In this document: piece by piece, positions 1 to 11,098 of the stretch
Layout of the letters: each line of letters opens with the position of its first letter
Position numbering within the stretch: the stretch's first letter is position 1
DNA from: Melitaea cinxia
Lineage: Eukaryota; Arthropoda; Insecta; Lepidoptera; Nymphalidae
Length of the DNA stretch: 64,000 bases
Assembly: GCF_905220565.1 (NCBI RefSeq)
Contig: NC_059398.1
Location: 17,443,210-17,507,209, forward strand
Direction of reading: 5' to 3'
Made by a program: the position numbers and the translations under genes
The notes under the pieces: model-generated
The model's input: only the letters and a program-made list of their open reading frames with translations
What the model was told of the DNA's origin: nothing
The model's database searches: none

Positions 1-111
1 ATCACGCGACGTACATATTTTATCTCGGACAAGAACCTGATTAGGCCGTATTATTAGATTTCCACTTTTTGAATACTCCGGCCGTAACTTGGAAACTTTG
101 GTATTTATACA

Positions 112-357
112 TTTTTTTTATATATAACTAGGTCGGCAAACCAGCGTAATGCTCACATGATGGTAAGCGATTACCGTGGCTTATAGACGCCTACAACTCT
201 TGAAATATAGCAATTCGCCCAGGAGCTCTGGTCACCTTACTCACCACAGGAACACAATAGTACTTGAAGCAGTGTTATTTAGATCGAGGTGCTTTCCCAG
301 TCTGGCTACTCTAGATTTTGAGCTGCACATTTCCTTGTGAACCTACCTTAGTTAATC
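112..357 (-). repeat. Retroposon P copy 1 (poly(A)-tailed, no tRNA head)
   Basis: Reads on the minus strand, with a T-run at its left (the poly(A) end) followed by the family 3' signature 'ctaggtcggcaaac'. It contains the conserved blocks 'gtaagcgattaccgt' and 'gagctctggtcac' and ends near 'taccttagttaatc'. It is diverged from the better copies at 40246-40510 and 52708-52989. The class is unknown: either a LINE 3' end or a SINE without a tRNA head. It lies downstream of the prodomain exon in host-gene orientation. Confidence 0.75.
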
Positions 358-392
358 ACTAATTATAAAAGAAAAATATTGAATAATTTTAC

Positions 393-535
393 CTTCGGCG
401 CAATTTCTCTAGTTGAAATTCCCATCTTTTCGTGGTGTCGGAGCTGCACGGGGTAGATTATCTGATAGTAGTGCGATCCAATATTTCGAACCAGGTCTTG
501 GTTTTGACGGTACTCCCGAAGCAGCCTCTCCACCT
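393..535 (-). CDS. ADAM-family metalloprotease, prodomain exon (partial gene)
   Basis: A 143-nt internal exon. The acceptor is a run of nine T followed by ACAG at 536-538, and the donor is GTAAAA at 392-387. Only one frame is open: two bases completing a codon, then 47 codons. The peptide runs VERLLREYRQNQDLV, then HYYQIIYPVQLRHHEKMG, then ISTRE. The 'YxIIYPVxL' block matches the start of the M12B propeptide (reprolysin prodomain), which keeps the secreted or membrane zinc protease latent and is later cleaved. The catalytic HExxH, disintegrin and transmembrane parts are not in the window and should lie to the left. The exon starts in phase 1 and ends in phase 0. The phase-1 start fits both microexons upstream (25861-25890 and 33008-33058). 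Which ADAM (mind-meld, Meltrin or another) cannot be decided from 47 residues. The exon itself is well supported by splice signals, open frame and protein-like content; the family call is from memory of the domain. Confidence 0.8.
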
Positions 536-1736
536 CTGTAAAAAAAAATTAAATTAATTATGGTATAATAAATTTAAATTAATAACGACTCAATAGTTCT
601 TGTAAAGCCTGCTTGAAAAAAGTTTTTTATTTTGATTTTGAACATCAGTAATACAGCTACATAAATACAAGAACGAAAATAAGTTATTAGTGCTAAACCT
701 TGAGATAAAACCTTAAAAAATCTAGATAGTGAAATAGGGCTGCATCAAAAGATGATAATCTGTAGAGAAAGTAGTCGTGCTGCGTTAAAGTATAACAATT
801 ATTTTATGGTAATAGCTAGTTAATGAAAATATTTCAAGATGAGAAAAAACCTGCACAAAAATGCTAAATGAAGCACTTTGTTATCGTCAATTTATACGAC
901 ATTTTAGTTAAACAAACAGCACAGAATGGTATTTTTTATGAAACATCATCTAATTTATAAATAAATTAAGGCGAATTGGGAGGAACTGGGAATATGGCAG
1001 TGACTACATCCGTTTCTTTTTTACTTCAGTTACATCTCATCACAATTTAGAAACTTAAGATCAAAACACTAGTGAACATTCACCTAAATGTTTCGGAAAT
1101 CTAAAGTTTCTAACAGTCAAGCTTATGCTAGCAACAATAATCATCCAGTAAAGTAAAAATATTAGGATAATTTTTTCCACAGAAATCCTCAATTTTATTG
1201 CGATAAACAAATTACATAACATTAGGTTAAGAATAACTGCCAAAATTTTCGAGAAAGTTCTCGAAAGTAGTTACGAAACAAATTTCAATCGCTGTGATAG
1301 CAAAGGTTGAATTCGATAATAAATTTAAAAAAAGAAGTGTTTATTTTAGCAAATTGATTGTCTTGGATTCAATCCAAATTATACAACTATTGTATGGAAT
1401 TGATTTCTATCAGCTGGAAATGGTTTTTGTGATACCAATATATATTTAAATTATTAAATGCAATAGTGTAGAAGCTCTTTTCGATTATATATCTTTTATT
1501 TTGTTTTAAAGACATTTTGATAATACCGATAATTAGTGTAAATGTTAAGGTATGTCCCGAGGGAATAAAAACTATTTTAATACTTAACATTTTCGTTTAT
1601 TTAAAGGAGATTAGGATTTATTATTAATTTTAAATTAATAACTTCAGGATTAATATAATACTCAATTCTATATTACATTTCATACCATTATCTAACAAAA
1701 CAACATAATTGCACGTGGGCGGTGTTATTTATAACG
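536..1736. other. Intronic AT-rich DNA, no feature seen
   Basis: No repeat family of this window, exon or RNA gene is recognisable. Short open stretches on the minus strand at 1061-1243 and 1387-1590 are low-complexity hydrophobic translations of AT-rich DNA and look like chance. Confidence 0.5.
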
Positions 1737-1880
1737 AGACTAGCTATGCCTAACGGATTCACCTACGTTCATTTATGAAAAAAGGAACCAATATGACAGT
1801 TACATAGTTTTCCTCTGAAACTGGGCTATCTAACGCAAAAAGGACTTTTGAAAGACTAACCAGTAGTTCTTAAGATTTTA
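1737..1880 (+). repeat. Dispersed repeat V (degenerate)
   Basis: Contains 'gggctatctaacgc', 'ccagtagttcttaagatt' and related blocks also found at 35990-36205 and 62518-62670. These are common lepidopteran repeat tails with no coding content. Confidence 0.45.
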
Positions 1881-1922
1881 TTGAAAAATTTGAAAATTCA
1901 AAAGTTTCAGACATATATATAT

Positions 1923-1956
1923 CTTTCCTCCTTGAATATATATTCAAGGAGGAAAG
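1923..1956. repeat. 34-bp perfect palindrome
   Basis: Starts ctttcctccttgaatat and continues with its exact reverse complement, with no spacer. It can form a 17-bp snap-back stem with no unpaired loop in the duplex. No flanking direct repeat was recognised. Confidence 0.9.
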
Positions 1957-3132
1957 TTGTTTAAACAAAATAAATTTCTGAAAGCACGTATAAATATTTG
2001 AGAGCCAATATACATGTAAATCGGTTTTCATTACGGACATTAATCTAAATTTTTAAAAACTAAAATACGCGATTATCCGAATATTGTGGAATATCTTGTC
2101 GAGACCTTTATTTAAATACGTTTTTTAATTTGAGGGGAGTGTTTACCGTATCGACGGGATGAGCATAAAATATTTGACAGTTACGAAACCCAGGAAAATT
2201 AATTTTGATTTTTTCAAAAAAAGAACACACAAAAAAGAAGTGCCAACTGCACCAAATTGAATAGTTCTGTTTTGTTTTGTTCTTGAAAAGGTCTTGAAGA
2301 AAATAAATATAATAATAATAAAAGATATATTTACCAAAAAACGAAATACGGTGGCAAAATTCTCTGAGCCTGTATTTTATAATTGTAGGGCTTTTATAAT
2401 AATGAACTAAAAAATAATCAATATTGCCTTCCACTTAGTAAACGCCCCAACGATTGCTCGACTTAATCCGTAATCTAGTGCGAACAAGTCCTAACATGTA
2501 AAACTGACTTTTTTTCTCAGAGTGGCACTCATGAGCTAAATGAGTTTCAATCTAGGAACTATTGTTCGGCTTAAGAACGTCGTAAAGATTTTATATCTAC
2601 GCTTTGACGACGATGATAAAGAGGACTTAGTTGCAATCGCATTCGAGTCTTCAATGTCGAGACATATTGCTTTTAAAACGGTGCTTTTTCGAACCCTTTT
2701 CTTAGTATTAACCTCTAAAACAATAGCAAAACAAATCCTTGAAAAATGCTCTTCTAAATAATTATAAATCAGTAACAATTAATACACATACTTTATAAAT
2801 TGTAATTCTTCTATCAAAGTTTCATAACACGTTGATATACCTTATCATATTTCGTTTAATGTTATTTCGCGTACAAATACAATTTTTGGCGTATTAATTA
2901 ATTATGACAGTAATATCATTATAACTGGTAATATTTTTCATATCTGATAAAGATAAAAATGCCCGAAGCGATGTACAATACAATTAGATTTGTTAAATTA
3001 TGGTTTTATATACTGATTAAATTTTACCATACATTATGTATAGAATAATTACTATTTAGGTTTTACTTTGGTACTACACTTAGCTGTATTTTAATTATCT
3101 GTGACGAAAAAAAAAAAACGATTATGCTTAAT
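1957..3132. other. Intronic DNA; overlapping short ORFs on both strands at 2536-2778
   Basis: Mostly featureless AT-rich DNA. Between about 2536 and 2778 both strands are open: 73 codons on plus with an acidic 'FDDDDKEDL' stretch, and 80 codons on minus with a serine run. No domain is recognised and no splice sites bound it. It could be a remnant of a transposase or chance. Confidence 0.3.
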
Positions 3133-3345
3133 ACCACACGACTGAAGTAAAACTTCTTTAGTAATAGGTTTGCACAATAGGCCTGCATAACTCTTTCTCT
3201 TTCTATCTTCACTAAGTTATATCTCCTTCTCAACTTCCGTTCGCCTCGCCCGATCACACTTTTTGTAATGCTCTCGTTGCGTATTCACCAGCTTAATTAC
3301 CAACTTACAAGTGAGGGGTGCGTTTAGAAGTTTTACTTTAAAAAT
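3133..3345 (-). repeat. Repeat X copy 1
   Basis: Minus-strand copy of a ~180-bp family with the core 'gtgatcgggcgaggcgaacg' followed by a GA-rich tract. Inverted 'gaagtaaaacttctt' blocks lie near both ends (3145-3161 and about 3328-3344). Other copies are at 25553, 28374, 51966 and 62681. Confidence 0.7.
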
Positions 3346-3679
3346 GCGCTCAGAATAAAACGTTACTTTTGGTGTACAGTAGAGGAAATAGTAAAAATTA
3401 TGGAAATAGTTTTTCTTCAAAGGTTTTTCATACTAGTAATAGACTACTCAACTCGAAGGTTCAAGATGAATGCCGGGAACAGTTCAATCTATTAGGTTCG
3501 CAAAACCGCAGCGGTCTTTAGGACCGCACGACGGTAGTAACAATTCATTTGGTTTCATTAGTGCTAAAATTTAATCTTTAGAGGTAAAATTAGACAAAGA
3601 TCAATATGAATAATATATAACTAAGTAGTAGTATAATAAGTAGGAGAAAAAAAATTGATACAAAACAGACGTTTTTTGT

Positions 3680-3868
3680 ACAATTAGGTCAAATAAGCAA
3701 TTACCGTAGCCGGTAGATCCAACCCCCAATCCCCCCACAAGAACACAAAAATACTTGTCAGCAGTGTTATTTATTGGTGATCTTCTGTAAGGTCGATTTT
3801 CCCCAGTCGGGCTGCTCCATATCTTGAGCAGGATATTTCTAGCTGTACCCTACCCCAGTAAAATCATT
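3680..3868 (-). repeat. Retroposon P copy 2
   Basis: Degenerate minus-strand copy. It keeps 'gcaattaccgtagc', 'gatcttctgtaaggtcga' and 'gtcgggctgctccatat'. Its 5' end points at copy 3, 48 bp away and in opposite orientation. Confidence 0.7.
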
Positions 3869-3916
3869 AACTTAACCATCATCAAAAGATTACTCGAACT
3901 GCTCGTAAATGATACA

Positions 3917-4207
3917 TTTAACTGAGGTAGGGCACAGCAGGAATTTCCTGTTCAAAATATGGAGCAGCCCGACTGGGGTAGTACCTCGACCTTACAGAAG
4001 ATCACAACAAAATAATACGGTTTTCAAGCAGTATTGTGTTCCTGTTGGTGAGTAAGGTGACCAGAGCTCCTAGGGGGATTGGGGATTGGGTCGGCAACGC
4101 GCTTGCGATGCATCTGGTGTTGCAGGTGTCTATAAGCTACGGTAATCGCTTACCATCAGGTGAGCCGTACGCTTGTTTGCCGACCTAGTGACATAAAAAA
4201 AAAAATA
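3917..4207 (+). repeat. Retroposon P copy 3, near full length
   Basis: Runs from the family 5' end 'taactgaggtagggcac' through a 'gcaggaatttcctg' near-palindrome to the 3' end 'gccgacctagtgacata' and an A-run. It is about 290 bp and has no A/B-box tRNA head. With copy 2 it forms an inverted pair. Confidence 0.85.
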
Positions 4208-5249
4208 TAATGCGCTTATTTATGATTGTAAACTTTTTAACAACTAATCCGAAATAAAAATAAGATGAACCTAATACTAAACTTCATATAATATATTTTT
4301 TTTTATTTCTACTCATTCTGCTTTTTCAAATATGATAGTGATCAATTACCAAATTTATTTTTAAAAGTTGAAGTTATTGTTTTCAATTATACAAAAATGA
4401 ATTGCCGAAATATACATATACTATCAATATATATACGTGCAGAACATCCGAATGGCACCAAATTTGGTTTTTTTCTGTTCCTTATTGTCAACATTATTTA
4501 CATAAAAGAAAATAATTACATATTACAATAAATATTCAATTTGGGTCCTTAGTTCATCAAGTCAGCAAGTGTATAATAATGTTAGCAAATATGTCACATA
4601 CAAGACAAACAAATGTGTCCAGATCAAGTTTCTATTCTTTTAAGTCAATCTATCATTTATGTCGAGCAGAGCAGAGATCAACCACGTGACTGTTATCGAA
4701 ACAGTCTAATACCTACTACCGATTTTCTACTTGACGTCATTTATTGACGTCACTGAATATATAACCATACTATTAATATTTGAAGCATCCTAAATAAATT
4801 TTAAACTATCGAGAAATTTCCTTCCTTGTATTTCATACGCTTACGTACAAAATAGATAATCTCATAATTCTAATCGGATCTTTCAAATCCTCCAAATCTT
4901 TTCAAATTATTTACGTTTAAATATTTCTAATGCTTAATATAGCTTATAACTATATTAATGTATCTTAGATGAGTTGTTTATTTGTCTCAGTAACTATAAC
5001 AGAGTGTAGCGTATCCACACATATACAAACTTTTTATATCAAAATAATAATCAAACCTCATTTAATGTTTTTATAAAAATATTTTTTGATAGATATCAAG
5101 AATTTGTATTTCTAATTATTCTTCATAATTTATATTTTAAAATTTATTAATTCTCTTTTATATTTTGCTACATGAAAATTGTTTTTGATTTATTGTTACT
5201 TCATCCATTAAAAAAAAAGAAAAAGAAAAAAAAAAAGAAAAAAATAGTA
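4208..5249. other. Intronic AT-rich DNA with polypurine run
   Basis: Nothing recognisable except an A/G-only run of about 33 nt at 5211-5243, just before the SINE at 5250. That run could be the target or a slipped poly(A). Confidence 0.4.
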
Positions 5250-5615
5250 TACAACCGCTCTGGTGTAGTGGTGCATGTGCCATTTACGCGCCTAAACACC
5301 AGCGGTTTGCGGGTTCAAGTCTTGCTTTGAGAGGATATTTTATTTGAAAAAAAAAATCTTCTTGGTTTGGATGTCTGCCCTTTGGTTTGGATATTTGTTC
5401 TCGCGTCTGTCCTTTAGGTTTCCCCATCGTTCCTCGGAGAGCACGTTAAGCCGTCGATAACGGGTGTTATCATATACACCTGATAGCGATCGTTACTCAT
5501 AGTGGGGAATATATCCGCTAACCCGCATTAGAGCAGCGTGGTAGATTAAGCTCATATCCTTCTTCTACATGGGGAAAGAGGCCATGCCCAGCAGTGGGAT
5601 GTTACACGCTAAGTC
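5250..5615 (+). mobile_element. SINE-M, head type 2, full length
   Basis: The tRNA-like head has an A box 'tggtgtagtgg' and a B box 'gggttcaagtc'. After a linker comes the tail shared by all SINE-M copies: 'gatagcgatcgttactcat', 'aacccgcattagagcagcg' and 'catgcccagcagtgggatg'. The head differs from that at 7949, so two heads share one tail. Confidence 0.85.
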
Positions 5616-5642
5616 GTGTCCACAACACAAACATAATTATTT

Positions 5643-5679
5643 ACGACCAACATTTGTGCTTTATACAAATGTTGGTCGT
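5643..5679. repeat. Perfect 15-bp stem hairpin
   Basis: Arms 5643-5657 (acgaccaacatttgt) and 5665-5679 are exact reverse complements around a 7-nt loop, gctttat. It follows the SINE at 5250-5615 by 27 bp. Confidence 0.9.
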
Positions 5680-5786
5680 CATCACCTTACACAGTAACCA
5701 CGTATCGTGACAATTGTAGCATAGTTATGTTAATATAATATACATACAATATCTATACAAATTATTATTTTATTGTTTTTTTTTTT

Positions 5787-5905
5787 TTAATTTCATAAGT
5801 ATGAATATGAAAGAGCGGAACATCCTGACACAGGTACTAAAAGGATGTCCCAACAACGGTATCATGTTATGTAAACGTTTTTCTAAATAAATATTTTTTT
5901 CTTTA
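5787..5905 (+). repeat. LINE 3'-UTR-like fragment
   Basis: Contains 'cctgacacaggtac' and 'gtcccaacaacggtatcat', then an A/T-rich 'aataaatatttttt' end. This resembles untranslated 3' ends of lepidopteran LINEs. No ORF is present. Confidence 0.4.
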
Positions 5906-6008
5906 TTTATTTGTATTTATTTAATTAAAATAAATCGATAAATGTAGTGTTAAGTGCTAAGTTCGAGAATGGTTGAATAAATTACAGCTATTCTATATGT
6001 TTGTTATA

Positions 6009-6110
6009 CATATATAAATGAATACATTAATATCCGAACGCCATCTTTAGGGACTTTGGATAGGCGTGTAATTGCTGGCACAGCGCCATCTATCTTTTCT
6101 TCTTTTAGTT
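6009..6110 (+). repeat. Short dispersed repeat with 'gcgccatct' motif
   Basis: Carries 'tgctggcacagcgccatct', whose reverse complement recurs at about 23847-23866. Only this block is shared; boundaries and class are unclear. Confidence 0.35.
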
Positions 6111-6164
6111 CTTTCTACTTAAAAATATCGACATCAAGTAACCGTTTTTTTTTTAGTTTTTTAA

Positions 6165-6347
6165 AACTACCGAAACGTGGTTGAAATCCCCCGATCTCGC
6201 ACTAAGCGTTTTGCTTCCTCTTTCTTAATACGCACCGCAAAAATTTGGAATGCCCTTCCGGCTTCCGTTTCTCCAAATAATTATAACTTGGGTATCTTCA
6301 AATCAAGAGTGAATAGGCATCTTCTAGGCAAGCGCGTACTATTTTAG
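6165..6347 (+). pseudogene. LINE reverse-transcriptase ORF, C-terminal fragment
   Basis: Sixty open codons ending at TAG 6345-6347. They translate to NVVEIPRSRTKRFASSF, then RTAKIWNALPASV, then an 'FKSRVNRHLLG' segment. The 'R-T-x-x-x-WN-x-LP' block followed by 'F-K-x-x-x-x-x-x-L' is characteristic of the extreme C-terminus of CR1/Jockey-type LINE ORF2, after the RT domain. A stop codon precedes it at 6162-6164, so this is a 5'-truncated relic. A 3' UTR of about 68 bp follows to the 'atattaaaaaaac' end near 6415. No catalytic residues are present. The clade within LINEs is uncertain. Confidence 0.7.
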
Positions 6348-6415
6348 GCTGCATCTTCACTTGCCATCAGGTGAAATCGCAGTCAAGCCCTAGTCCATAT
6401 ATTAAAAAAACTTTT
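6348..6415 (+). repeat. 3' UTR and A-run of the LINE fragment
   Basis: Contains 'cttgccatcaggtgaaatcg' and 'agtcaagccctagtcc', ending in a short A-run. It is continuous with the ORF end, so it belongs to the same insertion. Confidence 0.6.
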
Positions 6416-7413
6416 TTAAAGTTTCTTATGGAAGGAAAAATTTAGAAAATAACGAAGAATGGAAATGGAATGGAATTGGAAATTTTAACTAAAATAACGA
6501 ATATTTTAATTTCATACAGTTTTCAGGGCAGGACAACGTATGTTAGTTGAGCTTGTGATTAATGTAATAACAGTACAGTAATTGACAAACACTTGCAAAT
6601 GTCTAATTGATTTAACACGAATGACATCACCGTGTTACATTAATGAAGTGCTATTAAACATCTTGAGATGCGGTCAATCCTATTTGTGTTATGCTAATTA
6701 CCTCATTACGACATTTTAATGACATCTCAGTATGTACTCTAACGCTTTGGTTGGTCGAATTGTTAGACGCATTTGAAAGATTTTCAAGGCTTGATAAATT
6801 TCAGTAACGTGTGAATTTAGGTAGTCTGTGGTACCTGAATTTGAACTGAAATTGATTACACTATAGTATCATGAGCCATTGTTAGTCATTTATTGTAATC
6901 ACTGCTTCAACATGTCGTCATGTGCTTTGAACACTGCCACAACGTGTCATCATACACATGTTATATGGCAATCAATCTAGAATATTTTGTATGAGTTATG
7001 GGTTAAAAGGATCCATCCATTCATCTAGTCATGCTAAATTTCCGAATTTACATTAGTAGAATGGTTGAACTCATGTAACATAATCAATAAAATTCCGTGA
7101 GCATCCGCAGTTCTCTCTCGACGCGTTTAAATTGCGTTTCGTTGCCAACTCTTGTTAAGTCCTAGTGCTTCCTTTTTACTCTAATTCGTTTCTCAATTCA
7201 CATAGTGTACAGGAAAAACGTATAGGAATTTGTAGAAAAAAAAAATTAACTATAGACTTTAAATAAGAAGGCTTAATCTCCTTTATTTTATTTTATTTTT
7301 CAACATCAATAAAAAATGCTGATTGAAGTAATTCGCGATTAAAGCCTGCATTCACTTATACGGTTTTATTGATTTCAAATTGCACTGATGGTTGATGGCT
7401 TGCGATCGCAATT
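6416..7413. other. Intronic DNA, no feature seen
   Basis: AT-rich, with no repeat of the window's families and no exon-like segment on either strand. Confidence 0.5.
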
Positions 7414-7730
7414 ACGGTTCCGCCTGTAGTATCCCACTGCTGGACATAGACCTCTTTCTCCATGTAGGAGACTGTATCGATCATGCTGGTCCACTGCAAG
7501 TTGGTGGATGTATTTACTACTATGAGTAATAATAGCTATCAGGTTTATATGATAACAACTGAAACTGACGGCTTATCGAGCTCTCGGAGGCACGGTGGGC
7601 ACCACAAGGACAGACATCATAACTGGAAAGAAATATTTGCATAAATACAAATATCCAACCCGAGCTGGAATCGAACCCGCAAACCATCAACGTATAGCCG
7701 CATATATCACACGCATTACTATACCAGAGC
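7414..7730 (-). mobile_element. SINE-M, head type 2, minus strand
   Basis: The tail is at the left ('gtagtatcccactgctgg'). The head is at the right, with a B box reading 'gggttcgattcca' on the minus strand and 'agctctggtatagtaa' at the 5' end. It is the same head subtype as 5250-5615 and moderately diverged. Confidence 0.8.
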
Positions 7731-7948
7731 TATCCATTCTTATGAAAAAAATATATATGAATTGTTCTTTTATCATTACTGCATTATAACAAACCCTATC
7801 AAGAAAAGATTATCTTCGGTCCGTAATGTAACATTATCTTTCGTTTGCTTACTTCTGGAACTATGCATCAGTAGATATTATAGTTTTATTGTTTAGAAAA
7901 AAAATATTATAACTTAAATAAATATATTTTTTTATAATAATTTTAATT

Positions 7949-8303
7949 GCGTTGGCGCAACGGTCACAGCCATGGATTGTATTTGATGATTGATTGTTGC
8001 CTGTTGCGCTGGTGGTTATAGTTTCGATTCCCGCACATGACAAACATTGTTGTTGGTCATACAGATGTTTGCCGTGGTCTGGGTGTTTGTGTAGTCCTTG
8101 TGGGTCTCCCCACCGTACCTCGGAGAGCACGTTAAGCCGTCAGTCCCGGTTGTTATCATGTACACCTGATAGCGATCTTTACTCATAGTAGGTAATATAT
8201 CCGCCAACCCGCATTAGAGCCGCGTGGTGGATTAAGCTCTGATCCTTCTTCTACATGGGGAAAGAGGCCTATGCCCCGTAGTGGCATATTACAGGCTGAA
8301 GCG
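7949..8303 (+). mobile_element. SINE-M, head type 1, near full length
   Basis: The head has A box 'ttggcgcaacgg' and B box 'tttcgattcccgc'. The body includes 'ttgccgtggtctgggtgt' and 'cgttaagccgtcagtcc', and the tail ends 'ttacaggctgaagcg'. It serves as the internal reference for the type-1 subfamily in this window. ORFs overlapping it on both strands are by-products. Confidence 0.85.
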
Positions 8304-9404
8304 TAAATAAATAATACGCCACATAGTCTTGATTATCTCGATGATAAAAACAATTCGAGTCATTCTTTATACCTATAAATTAGTTAAGTAAAGAAAAAGT
8401 TGATAATAATTTAATTTCTTGGATATAAATTACCAGTTTTTATTTACGATAAGAAAGCAACACACCGTTAACTTAATAACACGCTCAACGGATAAAATTA
8501 ATCACACCCATTACGATTATTATAGTAGGCTCACTACGAGTATATTACAACAATACAATACAAAGCAAAGTACAATAAACTTAGTAATAACCGTACAATA
8601 CATCATTTGAACGTGTATTGTACCAATATAATGATTGTATTGTAAAGACATCGACACAAATAAGGCGGTATATTTTGACACATTTCGAGCGACAGAAGGG
8701 TTTGCCCTAGAAACGTCAATCAGGAATAATTAATTTAGCCCTCGATTCTAAATTAATAAGCGCCTGTGTCGGTTATTGACAGCGCTGAAATTTCATCAAT
8801 TGATTTTTTTAAAATAAATAATTATGATATAGGCAGAGTCATTTATTATAATTAAACGTTTGAAGGCAGAAAACACAGTTTCTAAAAAGATTTGAATACA
8901 ATTAAAAAAAATCTGTACTCACGATAAAACTGTAAAATATTTAATTGTGTATTTGAGTTATTTTGAAAAAATAAAAAGTAGATATTTAGGAGACAAAAGG
9001 TATAAAAAAAAATCTCAAAAATACACCTACTCTCTTTTCGTTTTCATCTGTCATCGTGTGTTTACACATGCTTAGACCGCGCTCCGGTCGAAACTAAATT
9101 AATTTGAACGAATGTTGGTACGATTGAAATCTAAACTAAGTTCGATTTTTTTTTTAAATTCGGAATTGTTCTTTTGAAAGAAGGAAAGAAAATCAACATT
9201 TACTATCTGGAATGAGTCACGGGAATAACTTTTTATATTGTGATAATATTCGACACTAGATTTAACTTGTCATCTCAATAATATATTCCCTTACTATAGA
9301 TAGGAATTTTAATAATTAATTTCGCACAGATTGTGTTTAAAATTGTAAAATTAAATTTTAGTAACGCAAAACAAAGAATAAATACATTGTTAAAACTGAT
9401 GCGT
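8304..9404. other. Intronic DNA, no feature seen
   Basis: AT-rich. Around 8540-8640 there is a loose cluster of 'acaatac/gtattgt' motifs in both orientations, without a clear unit. Confidence 0.4.
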
Positions 9405-9590
9405 TTTAAAAAATGCATGGCTTTCTGTTCCGGGGGTTTTGGCTTCGATTCTCGTCCCGCGTTTGTATCTAATGTGTGTGTAAATGTTTATACTATAAGC
9501 ATAACGTTGCTCATTTTAGTAATATACGACAGTGTATGTATATTAAAAATATTTATTATTATATTTCACAGCAGAAAATATTCTGCTGAA
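9405..9590 (+). mobile_element. SINE-S copy, degenerate, plus strand
   Basis: Carries 'tttctgttccgggggttttg' then 'cttcgattctcgtccc', the degraded B-box region of SINE-S (see 30216-30477). An AT-rich body with 'gtgtgtgtaaatg' follows. The 111-codon ORF spanning it is repeat-derived and has no protein-like features. Confidence 0.5.
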
Positions 9591-10184
9591 ATTTTTAAGC
9601 ACCCAGTCAAGCACCTTATGGCAGACTATAAATTTTCCGGTCGTGAGTACGGTGCTCAGAGTTTCTGAGAGTAGGGTCAAGAAAACGTTTTTGACGTACC
9701 TGGTATATTACAGGCGTCCATGGGCTTACACTTAAGAGCCATTTCACAAAAATCGGTAACAATCCGCGAAATTGTAATATTTTGACGTCGTTAATCTCAG
9801 TGTTGGATGCAATAATGTAATTTATATTCTTGAAATATAATAGAGCAACCTTTGTTGTAGTCCATAGTCAGATCAGAATTTTGATTTATATTATGTGTAT
9901 AAAATTATTAACCTTTTCATCAGCCTCCTCCCTGGGTAAACGGTCGCAATGTATACTTTGAAGTCCTACTTTTCAATAACCTCTACGTTGAAACCATTTT
10001 AAAAAAATATCATAATATGTGGAATATAATTTTGTCTTTTTGCATGTAAGATATCAATTAAGTTTAGCATAATTTTGGTCGGTGGACTCACGTCTGCATT
10101 AGGGATACTAAGATAGAATAATTAGGTCTCTTAGTGTAAGCTGCAGTAGTGTAACAAGTAAACGATCAGTAATAAAACTAAAAA

Positions 10185-10255
10185 TCGGAATAACAAAAGC
10201 ATGGGCACTTTAAGCCTGTGGACATAACTTTATTTAAAAAAAAAAAAAAAAAAAA
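10185..10255 (+). repeat. Short poly(A)-tailed repeat fragment
   Basis: Shares 'ggaataacaaaagca' and 'taagcctgtgga' with 34388-34455 and ends in a 19-nt A-run. It is probably the 3' end of a retroposon. Confidence 0.5.
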
Positions 10256-10542
10256 ATATAATTTTGTTGTCCACTATCATAGATTTTTATTCCATTTGTA
10301 TCTCTATTAAACGATAAAAAAAATTTAAAGTTACGAATATTTTCCAAATAAGTACAATTTTAAAAGCGATATTTCTCTTAGAAAACTAAGAAATTTTAAC
10401 AAACTATCTCCATCAAAGTAAACTTACATCATTAAGGAATACAAAAAAAATAATTAAAAAATGTAATTATTTTTCATACATTTTATATTAAATAATAAAA
10501 AGATAGTATATATTGCCACGCATCAAGCCCGGTAAATCAGTC

Positions 10543-10567
10543 GAGCGCTAGCGCTCTTAGAGCGCTC
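10543..10567. repeat. GC-rich palindrome in AT-rich DNA
   Basis: A perfect 14-bp palindrome gagcgctagcgctc (10543-10556) is followed by a second copy of its half, gagcgctc (10560-10567). The surroundings are strongly AT-rich, so it stands out. Function unknown. Confidence 0.7.
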
Positions 10568-11098
10568 ACACGCGCCAAGCGCCTGTTGTTATAGCGGATA
10601 AAACGCATTTGATACTTTCATAATAAAATATAAATAAAATAAACATATTACGAAAATGACTGTAAAATAATATAATGATAATTTCTGTAAACAAATGTAT
10701 AATTTAATTTTCTTTTCTCACACTATCAATACAAATAGGCATTTCAATCTGTTTGTCTTGTTATTTGTTAATTAATATGTTTGTCGGTGTCGATGTCATT
10801 AAATGCTTTTTTATTCATATCGTAAATATTAGATTCATTCGTAAACTGAAAAAACTAAATCAATTTAAAAAAAATTGTTGTTATATAACATACTTGAAAT
10901 TTTTAACAAATTAATTATGTAAAAAACATTTTATACCATAGTTATAATTTTTATTATACATCAGAAAATGATCACGATGGTCTTTTGGTTGTCACACTAT
11001 ACGTACTAGCACAAAGATCGCGCGGCTCGTACGACTCGCGCGATGCGACCAAATTTACCTAAACTTGCAGAGCGTAAAATTGTGAAATGGCTCTTAAC

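Noticed and set aside
7949..8060. tRNA gene in SINE heads (A and B boxes)
   Set aside because: No complete cloverleaf with a proper anticodon arm in SINE-M, SINE-N or SINE-S heads; they are SINE promoters.
9333..9668. 111-codon plus-strand ORF
   Set aside because: It overlaps a decayed SINE-S; no protein-like features.
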